Positions 49,854 to 58,729 of a stretch of DNA of 64,000 nt are shown in pieces; position 1 is the first letter of the stretch; every line of letters begins with the position of its first letter. The notes under the pieces were generated by a model, which was not told where the DNA came from, did not search any database, and worked only from the letters and a program-made list of their open reading frames with translations. The stretch is from Corynebacterium atrinae (GTDB taxonomy: Bacteria > Actinomycetota > Actinomycetes > Mycobacteriales > Mycobacteriaceae): contig NZ_CP046977.1 in the NCBI RefSeq assembly GCF_030408455.1, forward strand, positions 1,054,001 to 1,118,000, read 5' to 3'. The position numbers and the translations under genes were made by a program.

Positions 49854-50936
49854 ATGAGCACCTATCACCCGTCAGATAACCGCTATGACTCCATGCCGTA
49901 TCGCCGAGTGGGACGGTCGGGCCTGAAATTGCCCGCCATCTCCCTCGGAATGTGGCACAACTTCGGCGACGATAAGCCGCTAGAGACCCAGCGCTCCATC
50001 CTGCGCCGCGCCTTCGATCGGGGAGTCACCCACTTCGACCTGGCCAACAACTACGGCCCGCCGATCGGCTCGGCGGAGACCAACTTCGGTCGCATTTTCG
50101 CGGAGGATTTCAAGCCTTACCGCGACGAGCTCGTCATCTCCTCCAAGGCCGGCTGGGACATGTGGCCGGGGCCCTACGGCTTCGGTGGCTCGCGCAAGTA
50201 CCTCATGGCCTCGCTTGATCAGTCGTTGGAGCGCATGGGCCTGGACTACGTCGACATCTTCTACCACCACCGTCCGGACCCGGAGACCCCCCTGGAGGAA
50301 ACGATGTACGCCCTGCGCGACATTGTGGCGTCCGGCAAGGCCCTCTACGTGGGTATTTCTTCCTATGGTCCCGAGCTCACAGCGGAGGCCGCGGAGTTCA
50401 TGGCCGAAGAGGGTTGCCCGCTGCTGATCCACCAGCCGAGCTATTCCATCGTCAACCGTTGGGTCGAGGAACCGGGCGAGGACGGCGATTCGCTCCTCAC
50501 CGCCGCCGCCGACAATGGCCTCGGTGTCATCGCCTTCTCGCCGTTGGCGCAGGGCCTGCTCACCAGCCGTTACCTGAAGGGCGTGCCGTCGGGGTCGCGC
50601 GCAGCTGCGCAGAAGTCCCTCTCGGGTGAGATGCTCAGTGAGGAAAACCTGGAGATGGTGTCCCGGCTCAACGACATCGCTCAGGAGCGCGGGCAGTCGC
50701 TCGCCCAGATGTCGCTGGCATGGGTGCTGCGCGAGCAGGGTGACTACGGGGCAGAGACCGTGACGTCAGCGCTCATTGGATCGTCCTCGGTGACCCAGCT
50801 GGATGAGAACCTCGATACCCTCAACCACTTGGAGTTCAGCGCCGCCGAACTCGCTGCCATCGATGAGGTTGCCCGAGACGCCGGGATCAACATTTGGGCA
50901 GACGCCACGGCCTCCCGGATCCACGGAGACGAGTAA
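49854..50936 (+). CDS. Aldo/keto reductase (YghZ / L-glyceraldehyde-3-phosphate reductase type)
   Basis: 360 aa TIM barrel. The catalytic residues are recognisable in HFDLANNYGPPIGSAE (Asp, Tyr), ISSKAGWDMWPGPYGFGGSRKYL (Lys) and FYHHRPDP (His). The NADPH-binding C-terminus includes ALIGSSSVTQLDENLDTL. This subgroup reduces small aldehydes. ATG 49854 has CACAAT 8 bases upstream. One base separates its stop from the convergent lysE stop. Confidence 0.88.
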   Translation: MSTYHPSDNRYDSMPYRRVGRSGLKLPAISLGMWHNFGDDKPLETQRSILRRAFDRGVTHFDLANNYGPPIGSAETNFGRIFAEDFKPYRDELVISSKAGWDMWPGPYGFGGSRKYLMASLDQSLERMGLDYVDIFYHHRPDPETPLEETMYALRDIVASGKALYVGISSYGPELTAEAAEFMAEEGCPLLIHQPSYSIVNRWVEEPGEDGDSLLTAAADNGLGVIAFSPLAQGLLTSRYLKGVPSGSRAAAQKSLSGEMLSEENLEMVSRLNDIAQERGQSLAQMSLAWVLREQGDYGAETVTSALIGSSSVTQLDENLDTLNHLEFSAAELAAIDEVARDAGINIWADATASRIHGDE

Positions 50937-50937
50937 G

Positions 50938-51621
50938 TTACATCAGGATCAGCTTGAGGGCGAGGGCGACCAGGACGCCGGTGATGATGAAGTTGAGCCA
51001 GCGCCACACCTCGGGCTTGGATAGTGGCTTGCGCAGGAGGCCAGCGCCGTAGCCAACGAGTGGGAACCAGAGGAAGGTCGCGCCCAAGGCTCCAAGGCCG
51101 AAGAGCCAGCGGCCTTCCTCGCCATACTGATTGGCTATGCCGCCGACCATGACCACCACGTCGACGTAGGCGGCGGGGTTGAGCCAGGTCAGTGCGATGG
51201 CCATGAGCATCGGTTTAAACCACACCGGTCGTTGCGTTGCGTGGGTCCGTTGCCGGAGCCTGGTCTTGGTCAAGACCGCGCTGCTTCCGCCGGTGCCTTC
51301 CGGCTGTCCAGTTGGGGCCTCGTCGACGACGGTCACGGAGCCCGGGTGCAGGGCGTCTTTGAAGGTGCGCCAGGCAAACCAGAGCAGATAAACCGCGCCT
51401 CCCCAGCGCAGGACCTCGAGAACGAGGGGGGCCTTTTCTACGAGGATGCCTACACCGGCGATGCCACCGGTGATGAGGACGATGTCGGAAAGCACACAGA
51501 CGATGATGACGGCGGTGATGCCTTCGCGGCGGATACCCTGCTTGATCAGCAGGATGTTCTGCGGCCCGACCGCGATGATGAGGGAGAGTCCGAGGAAGAA
51601 CCCGGCGAGCATAATCGACAT
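50938..51621 (-). CDS. lysE: Lysine/arginine exporter LysE
   Basis: 227 aa with five to six membrane helices; the start MLAGFFLGLSLIIAVGPQNILLIKQGIRRE is the LysE signature. It exports L-lysine and L-arginine, and is expressed divergently from the LysR-type regulator LysG as in C. glutamicum. AAAGGAGAA precedes ATG 51621. The 70-base intergenic gap must contain the LysG-controlled promoter. Confidence 0.93.
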   Translation of the reverse strand: MSIMLAGFFLGLSLIIAVGPQNILLIKQGIRREGITAVIIVCVLSDIVLITGGIAGVGILVEKAPLVLEVLRWGGAVYLLWFAWRTFKDALHPGSVTVVDEAPTGQPEGTGGSSAVLTKTRLRQRTHATQRPVWFKPMLMAIALTWLNPAAYVDVVVMVGGIANQYGEEGRWLFGLGALGATFLWFPLVGYGAGLLRKPLSKPEVWRWLNFIITGVLVALALKLILM

Positions 51622-51679
51622 GAGCGATATTCTCCTTTAGCTGAGAACTTAAGACCAATTACATTTCTGCAACCTGGTT

Positions 51680-51685
51680 TAGAAT
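51680..51685 (+). promoter_or_regulatory. -10 element (TAGAAT) of lysG
   Basis: TAGAAT ends 6 bases before ATG 51692; leaderless arrangement. Confidence 0.5.
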
Positions 51686-51691
51686 TGCTTC

Positions 51692-52576
51692 ATGAACCCG
51701 ATCCACCTGGAAACACTGCTCGCCGTCGTCGACGAAGGCAGCTTTGAAATCGCCGCCGCGGTGCTGGGAGTGTCCCCATCGGCGGTGAGTCAACGGATCA
51801 AGGCGCTGGAAGCTCAGGTTGGCCGAGTGCTTGTTCAGCGCACCAGCCCGGCCAGCCCGACCGAGGCCGGCGAGGTCATGGTCCAGGCCGCCCGCCGCAT
51901 GGCCTTGCTCCAGGCGGAAACCAACGCGCAACTAAGCACCCGCCCGGAGCGCGTCCCGCTGTCCGTGGCGGTCAACGCGGATTCCCTGGCGACGTGGTTT
52001 CGCCCCGCGCTCGCCGACGTCGCCCGCATGGGCTCCGCGGTCCTGCGGCTGCGAGAAGAAGGTGAGGCCCGCACTCTGGCCCTGTTGAGGCGGGGCGATG
52101 TGCTCGGGGCGATCACGCGGGAGGCTACCCCGGTGTCCGGGTGCGACACGCTAGAGCTCGGCGTGATGCGCTATCGGGCAGTGTCGACGCCGCAGCTCAA
52201 GGAGGACTACACCGTGGACGGAACCATCGATTGGGCTCGCATGCCCGCGTTGAGGTTCGGGCCCAATGATGCGTTGCAGGACGCCGACCTCGACGGCCGC
52301 CTTGATGAAACGGTCCGGCGCCAGCGCGCCATCTCGCAGATCCCCTCGTCCGAGGCCTTTGTGGAAGCCACGCGCGTGGGCCTGGGGTGGGCGTTGTTGC
52401 CCCTGCTTCAGGCTTCCGAGTTGGTGGAGTCGGGGGAGTTGGTCACGTTGGATGACGACATCGTGGACGTGCCCTTGTATTGGCAGCGCTGGCGGCTCGA
52501 ATCGGAGCTGGTGGAGCGGCTCACCACTGCCGTGCGGGATGCCGCTAGCGTATTGCCTCCCGCCCATGCGGGGTGA
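51692..52576 (+). CDS. lysG: LysR-type transcriptional activator LysG (ArgP family)
   Basis: 294 aa. The N-terminal winged helix begins NPIHLETLLAVVDEGSFEIAAAVLGVSPSAVSQRIKALE. The C-terminal effector domain senses basic amino acids and activates lysE, by knowledge of C. glutamicum. Divergent from lysE. Its 3' end overlaps the convergent gene by 32 bases. Confidence 0.92.
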   Translation: MNPIHLETLLAVVDEGSFEIAAAVLGVSPSAVSQRIKALEAQVGRVLVQRTSPASPTEAGEVMVQAARRMALLQAETNAQLSTRPERVPLSVAVNADSLATWFRPALADVARMGSAVLRLREEGEARTLALLRRGDVLGAITREATPVSGCDTLELGVMRYRAVSTPQLKEDYTVDGTIDWARMPALRFGPNDALQDADLDGRLDETVRRQRAISQIPSSEAFVEATRVGLGWALLPLLQASELVESGELVTLDDDIVDVPLYWQRWRLESELVERLTTAVRDAASVLPPAHAG

Positions 52577-53528
52577 GCAGGCCGGATAGGTCGGGGCCCT
52601 TGGGCACGATCTGGGTGGGATTGACTTCCTTGTGCACCACGTAATAGTGCTCCTTGATCTGCTCGAAATCGGTGGTGTCACCGAATCCGGGCATCTGATA
52701 GAGCTCGCGCAGGTAGCCCCAGAGGTTGGGCATCTCGGTGATCTTGTTGCGGTTGGCTTTGAAATGCCCGTGGTAGACGGCATCAAAACGCACGAGGGTG
52801 GTGAACAGGCGGATGTCTGTCTCGGTGATGTGATCGGTGACGAGGTAACGGCGGGTGCTCAAGCGTTCTTCCAGCTTGTCCAAGGCTGTCCAGAGGCGGT
52901 CGTAGGCCTTGTCATAGGCCTCCTGGGATCCGGCGAAGCCGCAGCGGTAGACGCCGTTGTTGACCTCGGTGAAGATCCACTCATTGAGCTGGTCCATCTC
53001 CTCGACATGATCGGCGGGCCACAGGTCTGGGGCGTCCGGGCGGGCATAGTCACCCCATTGAGTGATGAGGTCGCGCACCAGTGAGGGATAGTCATTGGTC
53101 ACGACCTGACCGGTGGGGATGTCCACCATCGCAGGAACAGTGATGCCGCGGGGATAGTCGGGGAATCGTTTGAGGTACGCGTCCTGCAGGCGGGGGATGC
53201 CCAGAACGGGGTCGAGGCCGTCCGGGTCCAGGTCAAAAGTCCACGAGCGCTTGTCATGGGTGGGGCCGGTCAGGCCGAGGGAAATGACGTCTTCGAGTCC
53301 CATGAGTTGGCGGACGATGACGGCGCGGTGGGCCCAGGGGCACGCGCGGGCGGCGACGAGGCGGTAGCGGCCGGGTTCGACGGGCCAATGGAAGGTGCCG
53401 TCGGGCTGTTCGACGACCTCATCGACGGTGTTGACGATCCGGTCGTCGATGTAGTTGGTATCGCGGACGAATTCGCCGTCGGTCGAGGCGTTGTGGGCGT
53501 CGCCTGCCCATTCCTTAGTTGATGTCAT
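52545..53528 (-). CDS. Glutathionyl-hydroquinone-reductase-like (GST omega/ECM4-type) protein
   Basis: 327 aa. The catalytic cysteine motif is VAARACPWAHRAVIVRQLMGL and the C-terminal helices begin EMDQLNEWIFTEVNNGVYRCGFA, as in YqjG/ECM4-type enzymes. Corynebacteria use mycothiol rather than glutathione, so the thiol partner is uncertain. ATG 53528 has TAGGGT 7 bases upstream on the minus strand. The 3' end overlaps lysG. Confidence 0.82.
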   Translation of the reverse strand: MTSTKEWAGDAHNASTDGEFVRDTNYIDDRIVNTVDEVVEQPDGTFHWPVEPGRYRLVAARACPWAHRAVIVRQLMGLEDVISLGLTGPTHDKRSWTFDLDPDGLDPVLGIPRLQDAYLKRFPDYPRGITVPAMVDIPTGQVVTNDYPSLVRDLITQWGDYARPDAPDLWPADHVEEMDQLNEWIFTEVNNGVYRCGFAGSQEAYDKAYDRLWTALDKLEERLSTRRYLVTDHITETDIRLFTTLVRFDAVYHGHFKANRNKITEMPNLWGYLRELYQMPGFGDTTDFEQIKEHYYVVHKEVNPTQIVPKGPDLSGLLTPHGREAIR

Positions 53529-53535
53529 ATCAACA

Positions 53536-53541
53536 ACCCTA
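53536..53541 (-). promoter_or_regulatory. -10 element (TAGGGT) of the ECM4-like gene
   Basis: On the minus strand TAGGGT ends 7 bases before ATG 53528; leaderless arrangement. Confidence 0.45.
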
Positions 53542-53568
53542 CACGATTGTTGTGTCTGGGGTGGTTGC

Positions 53569-53574
53569 TACGGT
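53569..53574 (+). promoter_or_regulatory. Possible -10 element (TACGGT) of the HNH nuclease gene
   Basis: TACGGT lies 10 bases before ATG 53585; somewhat longer spacing than the other leaderless examples. Confidence 0.3.
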
Positions 53575-53584
53575 GTGAGGCGAC

Positions 53585-54295
53585 ATGAAAAGGATCGCGC
53601 TCCTCATCGCCATTGTGTTCGTCGCCGTCGGCGGCGGACTGCTTGTCGACGTACCCGCGCCCACCACCGTCGTCAGCGTCGTGCCGGCCGCACCAGTGGT
53701 CCCTGCGGACCTCGACGCCCTCGAGGTCAAGGGGCGCGCGCCCATGACCGGCTATGACCGCGACCTGTTCGGCCAGCGGTGGAGCGATGACGTCCGGGTG
53801 GACGGGGGCCATAATGGCTGCGATACTCGCAACGATATTTTGCGCCGGGACCTCACCGACCCGCAGATCAGGCCCGGAACCTTTGGCTGCCTCGTGGAGT
53901 CCGGAACGCTCGACGACCCCTACAGCGGCACACCCATCGCCTTCGTGCGCGGCGACAACCAGCTCCACATCGATCACGTGGTCGCATTAGCGGACGCGTG
54001 GGCCAAGGGAGCGCAGGCCTGGGACGAGGACACGCGCCGTGACTTTGCCAATGACCCGCTGAACCTGCTGGCCGTCGATGCCGGGCTCAATCAACAAAAA
54101 GGCGCGGGTGATGCCGCGACGTGGCTGCCGCCCAACAAGGCATTCCGGTGTGACTACGCCCAACGCATCGTCGCCGTGAAAGGTCGTTATGGCCTGTCAG
54201 TCACGGCTGCGGAGAAAGATGCGTTGGCCCGAGAATTGGCCCGGTGTGACGGCTCGCCGGGTATGGTCGCAGGAAAAACGGGGTCGGTGTCATAA
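53585..54295 (+). CDS. Secreted HNH endonuclease family protein (DUF1524 type)
   Basis: 236 aa. An N-terminal signal peptide (MKRIALLIAIVFVAVGGGLL) suggests export. The nuclease core has HIDHVVALADAWAKG, the His/Asp of the HNH motif, followed by NDPLNLLAVDAGLNQQKGAGDAATWLPP, the paired Asn/His-type element of the DUF1524/GmrSD-C family. Four cysteines could form disulfides. Secreted nucleases of this type may aid DNA uptake or nutrient salvage; that role is inference. Confidence 0.8.
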   Translation: MKRIALLIAIVFVAVGGGLLVDVPAPTTVVSVVPAAPVVPADLDALEVKGRAPMTGYDRDLFGQRWSDDVRVDGGHNGCDTRNDILRRDLTDPQIRPGTFGCLVESGTLDDPYSGTPIAFVRGDNQLHIDHVVALADAWAKGAQAWDEDTRRDFANDPLNLLAVDAGLNQQKGAGDAATWLPPNKAFRCDYAQRIVAVKGRYGLSVTAAEKDALARELARCDGSPGMVAGKTGSVS

Positions 54296-54298
54296 CCT
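54293..54298 (+). promoter_or_regulatory. -10 element (TAACCT) of the DoxX gene
   Basis: TAACCT overlaps the preceding stop codon and ends 7 bases before ATG 54306. Confidence 0.4.
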
Positions 54299-54305
54299 GG
54301 CAGGC

Positions 54306-55118
54306 ATGAGCGAGAAAAACCTGACCCCGGACAACGCCAATTCTCCCGACAACGATGGCATTGACGTTCCCACCTACTCCTCTCAGCAGGAAACCACCAT
54401 GTTTGACCGGGCGGGCCGCGTCCCGCCGCAAGAGATCCCGGCCGCCGAACCCAGCTACCGCGACCAGGACTTCGCACCGACGCCGGCTCCGTCGTATGAG
54501 ACCGTGTCTTTTGATCGCGAGCCGGTTGCCCCTGCTCCCGCCGCCTTCACCTCTGATCCTTTCGTGGCTACAGAGGTAGAAGAGACCGCCGCCCCGGACT
54601 ACCGCCGAGGCACCACTGACTTCGGTCTGCTGATCGTCCGGCTGCTGCTGGGCGTGTGGCTCATCCTCGAGGCCGTGGGCACCTTCTTCCGTCTCGGCGG
54701 CAACGCCGGTATCTCCGGGCTGGAAGCGGAGTTCGCTGGTTACCTCGTCCCGAGCGCTCTGGCGATTATCATTCCTTCGCTGCAGCTGGCCGCGGGCGTG
54801 TTCTTGGTGCTTGGCCTCATTACGCCGTTCTTCGCCATGATCGCGACGATCGCCTCGTCCTTCACCGCATTGCACGCCCTCACGGGCACCGGCGCCGGAC
54901 TCAACGTCTTCGCATGGTCCGAGGCCGTCTGGCTCTCGGTGGTGTTGCTGGGGATCTCCGTGGCGCTGCAGTTCACTGGCCCGGGCCTGTACTCATTCGA
55001 CTATGGGCGTAGCTGGGCCCGTCGTCCGCTCGTGAGCTCCTGGGTCTTCGTCCTCCTGGCCATCGCCGGTGGCGTCGCCCTGTGGTGGTTCGGCGCGGGC
55101 ACTAATCCGCTGAACTAA
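54306..55118 (+). CDS. DoxX-family membrane protein with a disordered N-terminus
   Basis: 270 aa. Residues ~1-105 are hydrophilic, Pro/Ala/Glu-rich and low in complexity; residues ~106-260 hold about four or five helices with the DoxX-type TDFGLLIVRLLLGVWLILEAVGTF start. DoxX proteins are associated with respiratory and redox membrane complexes; function here unknown. Its last 17 bases overlap the convergent GT87 gene. Confidence 0.68.
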   Translation: MSEKNLTPDNANSPDNDGIDVPTYSSQQETTMFDRAGRVPPQEIPAAEPSYRDQDFAPTPAPSYETVSFDREPVAPAPAAFTSDPFVATEVEETAAPDYRRGTTDFGLLIVRLLLGVWLILEAVGTFFRLGGNAGISGLEAEFAGYLVPSALAIIIPSLQLAAGVFLVLGLITPFFAMIATIASSFTALHALTGTGAGLNVFAWSEAVWLSVVLLGISVALQFTGPGLYSFDYGRSWARRPLVSSWVFVLLAIAGGVALWWFGAGTNPLN

Positions 55119-56364
55119 GCGGGACTTTCCGCAGGTTGACGGCGATGGCGATCATCGTCGCGATCGCCAACCACACGAAGTCGGAGATGAGAAACTTCTC
55201 CACGTAGGTCAGGGAGTGGACGTCGTAATTGTCTCCGTACCACCACTTCGGCGGCTCCTGCAGGACCAGCCAGGTCCACACAAGCGTCAGGGCGCTGAGC
55301 CCCACGGGTACCCCGAACGTGGTCACGCAGCGCCAGCCGAGCACCGGAAGGGCTAGCGCCAGCCAGACCCAGTGGTGGGACCACGACACCGGTGAGACCA
55401 GCAGCATGATGAAGGCGTTGACCAGGGCGGCGTCGATAAGCATTCCCCTTCGGATCAGTGCCCACATCAGCCACCCACCCAACCCGATGGTGAGGACGAC
55501 AAGTCCGAGCCAGATGATGTTGACCTGCGTGCCATGTGCCGCGAGGCTGTCTGCGGTGGAGTACCAGCGCATGATCATGCCTTTGAGGGAGCTGTTGGAC
55601 TGGTAGGTCGAGTCCACGCCGAACTCGGCTTCCGTGCCCATGCCCAGCAGCACGGAGGAAAAGAACTCCACGGTGGCATCCCAACGCACGAGCGCCGCCG
55701 CCCCGGTGGCGATGAGCGCGGACGCCACCGCCACGAAGATAGGGCGAAGCTTCCCACGCAGAAGGAAATACAACAGCATCGCCAGCGGGGAGAGCTTGAT
55801 GGCCGCCGCGATTCCGATGAGCGTTCCCTGCGGTAGCCAGCGCTTGCGCGGGACGATGTCGAGGATGACCAACGCCATGAGGATGACGTTGATCTGCGCA
55901 TAGCTTGAGTTGAGATAGACCGGCTCGATGAGCATCATCGCCGCCCACGCCACGGACGACAGCGCATAGAGCGACAGGCGATCAACCTTGCCGGCGGTGA
56001 CGGTGCGCAGGACAAAAAACAGGCACACCAAGATCAAGACCGCCGACACCGACAGCATGATATTGCCCGCCTGATCGTCGGAGAAGACGCCGGGAATGGA
56101 CAGCGGCACCAGCACGAGGGCGCCAAACGGCGGGTAGATGAAGGGTAATTCGACACCCCCAGCTGGCATACGCACTGAGTACATTTCGCGCCCCTCGAGG
56201 AACGCAACCACGCCTTCGCGGTAGACAACCATGTCCACGGGGAAGGTGGTGAAGTCGATTTGCCGCCCCACAGCGCCGAAACCCGCCAGCAATCCCAGCA
56301 CAGTCACGATCCGAAGGATGAATGACTGGGGGAGAGTGGCGGGTTTTTCTGCAGCGATATTCAC
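55102..56364 (-). CDS. GT87-family membrane glycosyltransferase (polyprenyl-phosphate-mannose dependent type)
   Basis: 420 aa, around ten membrane helices. The GT-C-fold signature is an early Asp in FTTFPVDMVVYREGVVAFLEGREMYS with the following PPFGALVLVPL. Family members add alpha-1,2-linked mannose or similar sugars to lipomannan-type glycans outside the membrane. GTG 56364 has TAAAGT 7 bases upstream on the minus strand. No other glycan gene is adjacent. Confidence 0.75.
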   Translation of the reverse strand: MNIAAEKPATLPQSFILRIVTVLGLLAGFGAVGRQIDFTTFPVDMVVYREGVVAFLEGREMYSVRMPAGGVELPFIYPPFGALVLVPLSIPGVFSDDQAGNIMLSVSAVLILVCLFFVLRTVTAGKVDRLSLYALSSVAWAAMMLIEPVYLNSSYAQINVILMALVILDIVPRKRWLPQGTLIGIAAAIKLSPLAMLLYFLLRGKLRPIFVAVASALIATGAAALVRWDATVEFFSSVLLGMGTEAEFGVDSTYQSNSSLKGMIMRWYSTADSLAAHGTQVNIIWLGLVVLTIGLGGWLMWALIRRGMLIDAALVNAFIMLLVSPVSWSHHWVWLALALPVLGWRCVTTFGVPVGLSALTLVWTWLVLQEPPKWWYGDNYDVHSLTYVEKFLISDFVWLAIATMIAIAVNLRKVPLSSAD

Positions 56365-56371
56365 CGCGACA

Positions 56372-56377
56372 ACTTTA
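56372..56377 (-). promoter_or_regulatory. -10 element (TAAAGT) of the GT87 gene
   Basis: On the minus strand TAAAGT ends 7 bases before GTG 56364; it overlaps the last bases of ilvD. Confidence 0.4.
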
Positions 56378-58219
56378 GTCTACGTGGCGGACGGCACCCT
56401 TATCGGCGGAGGTGGCCATCTTGGCGTAAGCGCGCAATGCCTTGGACACGTGGCGCTCGCGGCGAGGCGTCCACGGCTTCTCCGAAGCCTCCATTGCTTC
56501 CCGACGCCGCGCTATCTCCTCGTCGGGCACATCCAGGGAGAGTCGGCGGGTGTGGACGTCGATGGTGATGGGGTCACCATTTTCGATGAGACCAATGAGC
56601 CCACCGTGGGCAGCCTCGGGGGAGATGTGGCCGACCGACAGCCCCGACGTACCGCCGGAGAAACGACCATCGGTGATCAGGGCGCACTTCTTTCCCAAGC
56701 CCGCACCCTTAAGGAAAGACGTAGGGTGCAGCATTTCCTGCATGCCGGGTCCACCCGCAGGCCCCTCGTAACGGATGACCACGACCTCGCCCGGCTGGAC
56801 TTCGCGTTTGAGGATGACCGAGACGGCCTCCTCCTGGCTATCGACGACACGGGCGGGACCGGTAAACGTCCACAGTTCTTCCTCCACGCCCGCAGACTTC
56901 AACACCGAACCATCCGGCGCGAGGTTACCTCGCAAAACGACGAGGCCGCCGTCAGCGCTGTGGGCGTGCATTACGTCATGGATGCAGCCGTTGACCGCGT
57001 CGGTGTCCAGGGTGTCCCAGCGGTTCGACTGGGAGAAGGGCTCCGTCGTGCGCACCCCGCCGGGGGCAGCGTGGAAGAGCTCCTCGGCGGCGTCGACGGC
57101 TTTGCCGCCGCGGATATCCCAGTCATTGAGCCAGCCATCAACCGTGTCATAGGCGACGGTGTGGACATCTTCGTTGATATGCCCAGCCCGGCGCAGCTCA
57201 CCGAGGATGGCGGGGATGCCGCCGGCGCGGTGAACATCCTCGATGTGATAGATGCCGTTCGGTGCCACCTTGGACAGGCAGGGCACCCGGTGGGAGATCT
57301 CTTCGATGTCATGAAGGGTGAAGTCAATCTCGCCCTCCTGTGCTGCGGCGAGGGTATGCAGGATAGTGTTCGTCGAGCCGCCCATCGCCATATCGAGAGC
57401 CATGGCGTTAGTAAAGGCTTCCTTGGTGGCGACGTTGCGAGGGAGGACCGATTCATCCTCCTCTCCGTAGTAGCGGCGACACATATCGACGATCATCTCG
57501 CCGGCCTTGGTAAACAGGTCGCGCCGAGCCGTATGGGTAGCAAGCGTGGTGCCATTACCCGGCAGAGACAGCCCCAGCGCCTCAGTGAGGCAGTTCATCG
57601 AGTTCGCGGTGAACATGCCGGAGCAAGATCCGCAGGTGGGGCAGGCCGACTCCTCGATGGCGGCGAGGTTGGCGTCCGACACCGACTCGTCCGCCGAGGC
57701 TGAGATGGCGGAGATCAAGTCGGTGGCGTGGCCCGTGCTCGCGACACCGTCCACGACCACGGCCTTACCGGCCTCCATCGGGCCGCCGGAGACGAAGATG
57801 GCGGGGATGTTGAGCCGTAGCGCGGCGTTGAGCATGCCCGGGGTGATCTTGTCACAGTTGGAGATGCAGACCATGGCATCCGCGGTGTGGGCGTTGACCA
57901 TGTACTCCACTGAGTCGGCGATGATCTCGCGGCTGGGCAGCGAGTAGAGCATTCCGCTGTGGCCCATGGCGATACCGTCATCGACCGCGATGGTGTTGAA
58001 CTCCTTGGGCACGCCCCCGGCCGCACGAACGGCCTCGGCGACGATGTCACCGACGTTCTTCAAATGAACGTGGCCTGGGACAAACTGAGTGTAGGAATTG
58101 ACGATGGCCACGATCGGCTTGCCAAACTCGTTTTCCTTGGTGCCCGTGGCGCGCCAGAGGGCCCTAGCCCCGGCGGCATTTCGTCCGACTGTGGTGATGC
58201 GTGAACGAAGAGGGATCAT
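56375..58219 (-). CDS. ilvD: Dihydroxy-acid dehydratase
   Basis: 614 aa. Fe-S ligand motifs are [14 protein letters not shown] and [22 protein letters not shown]. The final [12 protein letters not shown] and [24 protein letters not shown] blocks are intact. It makes the 2-keto acids of isoleucine and valine synthesis, the step after IlvC. Its ATG overlaps the stop of the PH-domain gene (ATGA), so the two are coupled. Confidence 0.97.
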   Translation of the reverse strand: MIPLRSRITTVGRNAAGARALWRATGTKENEFGKPIVAIVNSYTQFVPGHVHLKNVGDIVAEAVRAAGGVPKEFNTIAVDDGIAMGHSGMLYSLPSREIIADSVEYMVNAHTADAMVCISNCDKITPGMLNAALRLNIPAIFVSGGPMEAGKAVVVDGVASTGHATDLISAISASADESVSDANLAAIEESACPTCGSCSGMFTANSMNCLTEALGLSLPGNGTTLATHTARRDLFTKAGEMIVDMCRRYYGEEDESVLPRNVATKEAFTNAMALDMAMGGSTNTILHTLAAAQEGEIDFTLHDIEEISHRVPCLSKVAPNGIYHIEDVHRAGGIPAILGELRRAGHINEDVHTVAYDTVDGWLNDWDIRGGKAVDAAEELFHAAPGGVRTTEPFSQSNRWDTLDTDAVNGCIHDVMHAHSADGGLVVLRGNLAPDGSVLKSAGVEEELWTFTGPARVVDSQEEAVSVILKREVQPGEVVVIRYEGPAGGPGMQEMLHPTSFLKGAGLGKKCALITDGRFSGGTSGLSVGHISPEAAHGGLIGLIENGDPITIDVHTRRLSLDVPDEEIARRREAMEASEKPWTPRRERHVSKALRAYAKMATSADKGAVRHVD

Positions 58220-58719
58220 TGCTGGCTCCTCGGAGTCTCGGGGTTAGCTGCTAGACGTGCAGCGTACTCCTCCTTGGTCAGGAGGATCTGATCACCATCC
58301 CGGTTAATGATGACGACCTTGTCGTCCGCAGCCTCACGGCCAGCGGAAAGGGCATCGGGGACCCGGCCACGCGAAGCCGCCGAGAGCTCAGGCAAAGAAT
58401 TAAAGGTCACGCCCGGCATGGGGTACTCTTTGCCGTCCTTCGTCGTAGCCAATGCCCGCGAGCCCTTAAACCCCACGCCCTTGAGATCGTCCCAACCAAC
58501 CTGCTTGCCGCTGCGGAAGGCGTAAGTGATATCGATACCTTCTTCGCCTACCGTCGTTTTTGCCCGGAGGATCCAGTACACGAAAGCGAGCGGGAACAGC
58601 AGGATCCACAAGAACTGCCACATCGTGCCCAATACCAAGCCGGCGATGGCGATGATGAGGAAAGCGACGATGAGGTTGGCGCGTTCGGGGCGGAAAGTAA
58701 CGGGGGCGTCGGAACTCAT
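58216..58719 (-). CDS. PH-domain membrane protein (CFP-6 / Rv3004-like)
   Basis: 167 aa. Two hydrophobic helices near the start ([34 protein letters not shown]) precede a bacterial PH-type domain ([27 protein letters not shown]). It resembles low-molecular-weight antigen 6 of mycobacteria, also encoded near ilv genes. ATG 58719 is used; ATG 58728 adds three residues. The stop overlaps ilvD by 4 bases. Confidence 0.75.
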   Translation of the reverse strand: MSSDAPVTFRPERANLIVAFLIIAIAGLVLGTMWQFLWILLFPLAFVYWILRAKTTVGEEGIDITYAFRSGKQVGWDDLKGVGFKGSRALATTKDGKEYPMPGVTFNSLPELSAASRGRVPDALSAGREAADDKVVIINRDGDQILLTKEEYAARLAANPETPRSQQ

Positions 58720-58729
58720 GCCGACCATG

